NCBI RefSeq assembly: GCF_900110465.1
Contig: NZ_FODV01000001.1
Coordinates: 1-64,000 of the forward strand
Source: Halogranum amylolyticum
GTDB taxonomy: Archaea > Halobacteriota > Halobacteria > Halobacteriales > Haloferacaceae
Length of the DNA stretch: 64,000 bases
Direction of reading: 5' to 3'
Made by a program: the position numbers and the translations under genes. A model generated the notes under the pieces. It was given only the letters and a program-made list of their open reading frames with translations, was not told the origin of the DNA and ran no database searches. Shown here piece by piece: positions 62,432 to 64,000 of this stretch; position 1 is the first letter of the stretch; every line of letters begins with the position of its first letter.

Positions 62432-63916
62432 ATGGACTGGGTGGATACGGTCCGACGAACCCGGAAGGCTGCGATCCACGATGAGTTCGATCGGCGAGTG
62501 TCGTCGCAAGCGGCGTCACTTCGCGAGGCGCTTGCGGCCGGGAACTTTGACGGCGAATTCACGCTTGGACTGGAACTCGAGGGATACGCCGTCGACACCG
62601 ACGGTCGGCTTGTCACGATTCCGGACGCGGTCTTCGAGACTGGCTGTCAGCGCGAACTCGGCCAGCATAACGCCGAGGTGAATACACCAGCGACGACCTT
62701 TGATCCGGCAGGCATCACAGAACAGGCGCGGAGTCTCAACGAGCGCGTTGGGATCCTCCGAGATGAACTCGCAGACTACGACTACAGGTTCGTCACTGAC
62801 GGCATGTGGACGCTCGGACCACCACAGGGCGCACTTGCGTACCTGACGGCCGCCCACGAGGTTGCAGGACAGCAAATCCCGAGCAATCTCTCATCTGCGG
62901 CTCGGTACTACGCACTTGACGCCGACATCACTGCTGGGGGCCCGGTCGAACTGTCGCTCCCTGGGTGTCAGCGGACGTTTTCGTCGATTCTCGTCGAGTC
63001 GCTGGCGACGTCGATGCAGGTCCACATTCAGCCACCCATGGGAGAGTTTGCGCAGTACTTCACTCTCGCAGTGCGGACGCTCGGACCGATGCTCGCGCTG
63101 GCGGCGAACGCACCGTTTCTGCCACCGAGTCTGTACACCGATCCTGCACCTGAGACAGTACTGGATGCAGGCGTTGAACTCCGTGTGGCGGTCTTCGAGT
63201 CGATGAACGTTCGCGAGCCGGGGAAAGTGCGTCTCCCGGCTGATATTGAGCACCCTGTCGATGCGGTCGACTGCATCGTTGCAGACCGACGGTGTGCGCC
63301 GTATCTCCGAGAGTGGGTCGAGGACGGTCCTCGAGAGGGCTTCATCGACGACCACTGGGAGTTCCTCCACAAGCAAGGGACCTTCTGGCGGTGGGTTCGG
63401 CCTGTATTCGGACCAACGGGGCCGCGTCTCGAATATCGGGTGTTGGCCGCCCAGCCAAGTACTGAGGGCGTCATCGCGTTCCAAGCGCTTCTGGCAGGGG
63501 TTCTCCACGGGCTCGTTGTCACCGACCACCCGCTTGCTGAACTGCCGTGGGAAGTGACTCACGACTCGTTTTATGCGGCCGCTCGCGATGGATTCGATGC
63601 CACCCTCGCGTGGGTGACCCAGGCAGGTGAGCGAACTAACGATCCCCGAGTCATCTATCCAGAACTGTTCGACATTGCACGTGTTGGACTGCGAGATCGG
63701 GGATTTGAGACGGAACGAATCAACGAGTTGGTGGGACCGCTCGAGGAACGGTGGGCGACCCAAACATCCCCAAGTGTCTGGAAGCGTGAGCAGGTTCGCG
63801 ACCGACTTGACGATGGGACTGCTCTCTCGACGGCCATCGAAGCGATGCAACGTGCGTACATCGAGCGATGTTGTGTGAACGACCCGTTCGCCGAATGGGA
63901 AGCTACCCACGACTGA
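62432..63916 (+). CDS. Glutamate-cysteine ligase family 2-like protein
   Basis: A 494-residue protein from ATG 62432 (MDWVDTVRRTRKAAIHDEFD). The GCS2 N-terminal acidic motif FTLGLELEGYAVD (~44-56) with HNAEVNTPATTF (~82-93) would bind metal and glutamate. Further conserved blocks are SMQVHIQPPMGEFAQYF (~195-210) and GPRLEYRVLAAQPSTEG (~332-348). Family members make gamma-glutamylcysteine, the main thiol of haloarchaea, or related gamma-glutamyl amides. The final residues EATHD and the stop lie inside an IS-type hairpin (63907), so the natural C-terminus may be lost. An earlier in-frame start (62342) gives non-homologous sequence. Confidence 0.8.
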   Translation: MDWVDTVRRTRKAAIHDEFDRRVSSQAASLREALAAGNFDGEFTLGLELEGYAVDTDGRLVTIPDAVFETGCQRELGQHNAEVNTPATTFDPAGITEQARSLNERVGILRDELADYDYRFVTDGMWTLGPPQGALAYLTAAHEVAGQQIPSNLSSAARYYALDADITAGGPVELSLPGCQRTFSSILVESLATSMQVHIQPPMGEFAQYFTLAVRTLGPMLALAANAPFLPPSLYTDPAPETVLDAGVELRVAVFESMNVREPGKVRLPADIEHPVDAVDCIVADRRCAPYLREWVEDGPREGFIDDHWEFLHKQGTFWRWVRPVFGPTGPRLEYRVLAAQPSTEGVIAFQALLAGVLHGLVVTDHPLAELPWEVTHDSFYAAARDGFDATLAWVTQAGERTNDPRVIYPELFDIARVGLRDRGFETERINELVGPLEERWATQTSPSVWKREQVRDRLDDGTALSTAIEAMQRAYIERCCVNDPFAEWEATHD

Positions 63917-63924
63917 AATCGTGG
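63907..63924. repeat. IS200/IS605-IS1341 end hairpin at the ligase stop
   Basis: CCACGA-CTGAAA-TCGTGG is a perfect 6-bp stem, extended by flanking C/G, of the same type as at 18447 and 18759. The ligase stop TGA (63914-63916) is in its loop. Confidence 0.7.
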
Positions 63925-64000
63925 CCTGTCCCCCGCACGACGCGATTTCCAACCCCGACTCGATGACTCGTGGGTGGAGAGAGGGACACCCACCCTCCGC

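Noticed and set aside
1..64000. tRNA, rRNA or other standard RNA genes
   Set aside because: Intergenic regions were read for tRNA arms and conserved rRNA segments, and nothing convincing was seen. A covariance-model search would be decisive.

Overview
The window is haloarchaeal. The proteins are strongly acidic, export signals are mostly twin-arginine (several with a lipobox), there is a TFIIB-type general factor and a TrmB-type sugar regulator, promoters look like archaeal TATA boxes close to the start codon, and IS200/IS605-IS1341 (TnpB) relics with terminal hairpins are everywhere. Two gene blocks typical of haloarchaeal megaplasmids or integrative elements, plus many broken genes, suggest a secondary replicon or genomic island rather than core chromosome. 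The genus cannot be fixed from the sequence alone.

Layout. 0-7.3 kb: a Tat-exported beta-propeller-like protein, a zinc carboxypeptidase/deacylase-like protein with lectin-like repeats, small membrane proteins, a polysaccharide flippase and a divergent ATP-grasp protein of the sugar-transfer type. 7.3-10.5 kb: TnpB debris, a small regulator-like protein, a lamin-tail protein and a frameshifted small exported protein. 10.6-18.0 kb: a tight six-gene operon for a type IV secretion or conjugation-like apparatus (pilin-like subunit, two exported proteins, VirB6-like membrane protein, PrgI/VirB3-like protein, VirB4-like ATPase). 18.0-25.5 kb: an insertion-sequence graveyard around a DUF4399 lipoprotein and two proteins built from the same Q/N/A-rich curlin-like repeat. 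25.9-38.1 kb: a beta-1,3-glucan utilisation locus with a TrmB regulator converging on a seven-gene operon (solute-binding lipoprotein, two permeases, two ATPases, GH81 endo-glucanase, GH3 beta-glucosidase). 38.2-41.1 kb: a Fic protein and a TnpB-truncated gene. 41.1-46.3 kb: an ABC-2 exporter flanked by two CPBP membrane proteases, next to a winged-helix regulator. 46.6-60.4 kb: a second plasmid-type block with a TFB paralogue, a UPF0175-DUF3368 toxin-antitoxin pair, an AbrB-like protein, a 1206-residue coupling-type ATPase, a candidate origin with repeated GGTTGTGAA sites, a PrimPol-like protein, and two decayed copies of one archaeal ATPase. 60.4-64 kb: a frameshifted membrane protein and a glutamate-cysteine ligase-like protein whose end coincides with an IS hairpin.

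How the parts may work together. The glucan locus is self-contained: GH81 would cut beta-1,3-glucan outside the cell, the Opp-type transporter would import the oligosaccharides and cytoplasmic GH3 would release glucose. The 10.6-18 kb operon supplies a membrane channel and its ATPase, while the coupling ATPase, primase-like protein and candidate origin in the 47-57 kb block could supply DNA delivery and replication. The most unusual content is the pair of curlin-like repeat proteins and the iterated GGTTGTGAA region.
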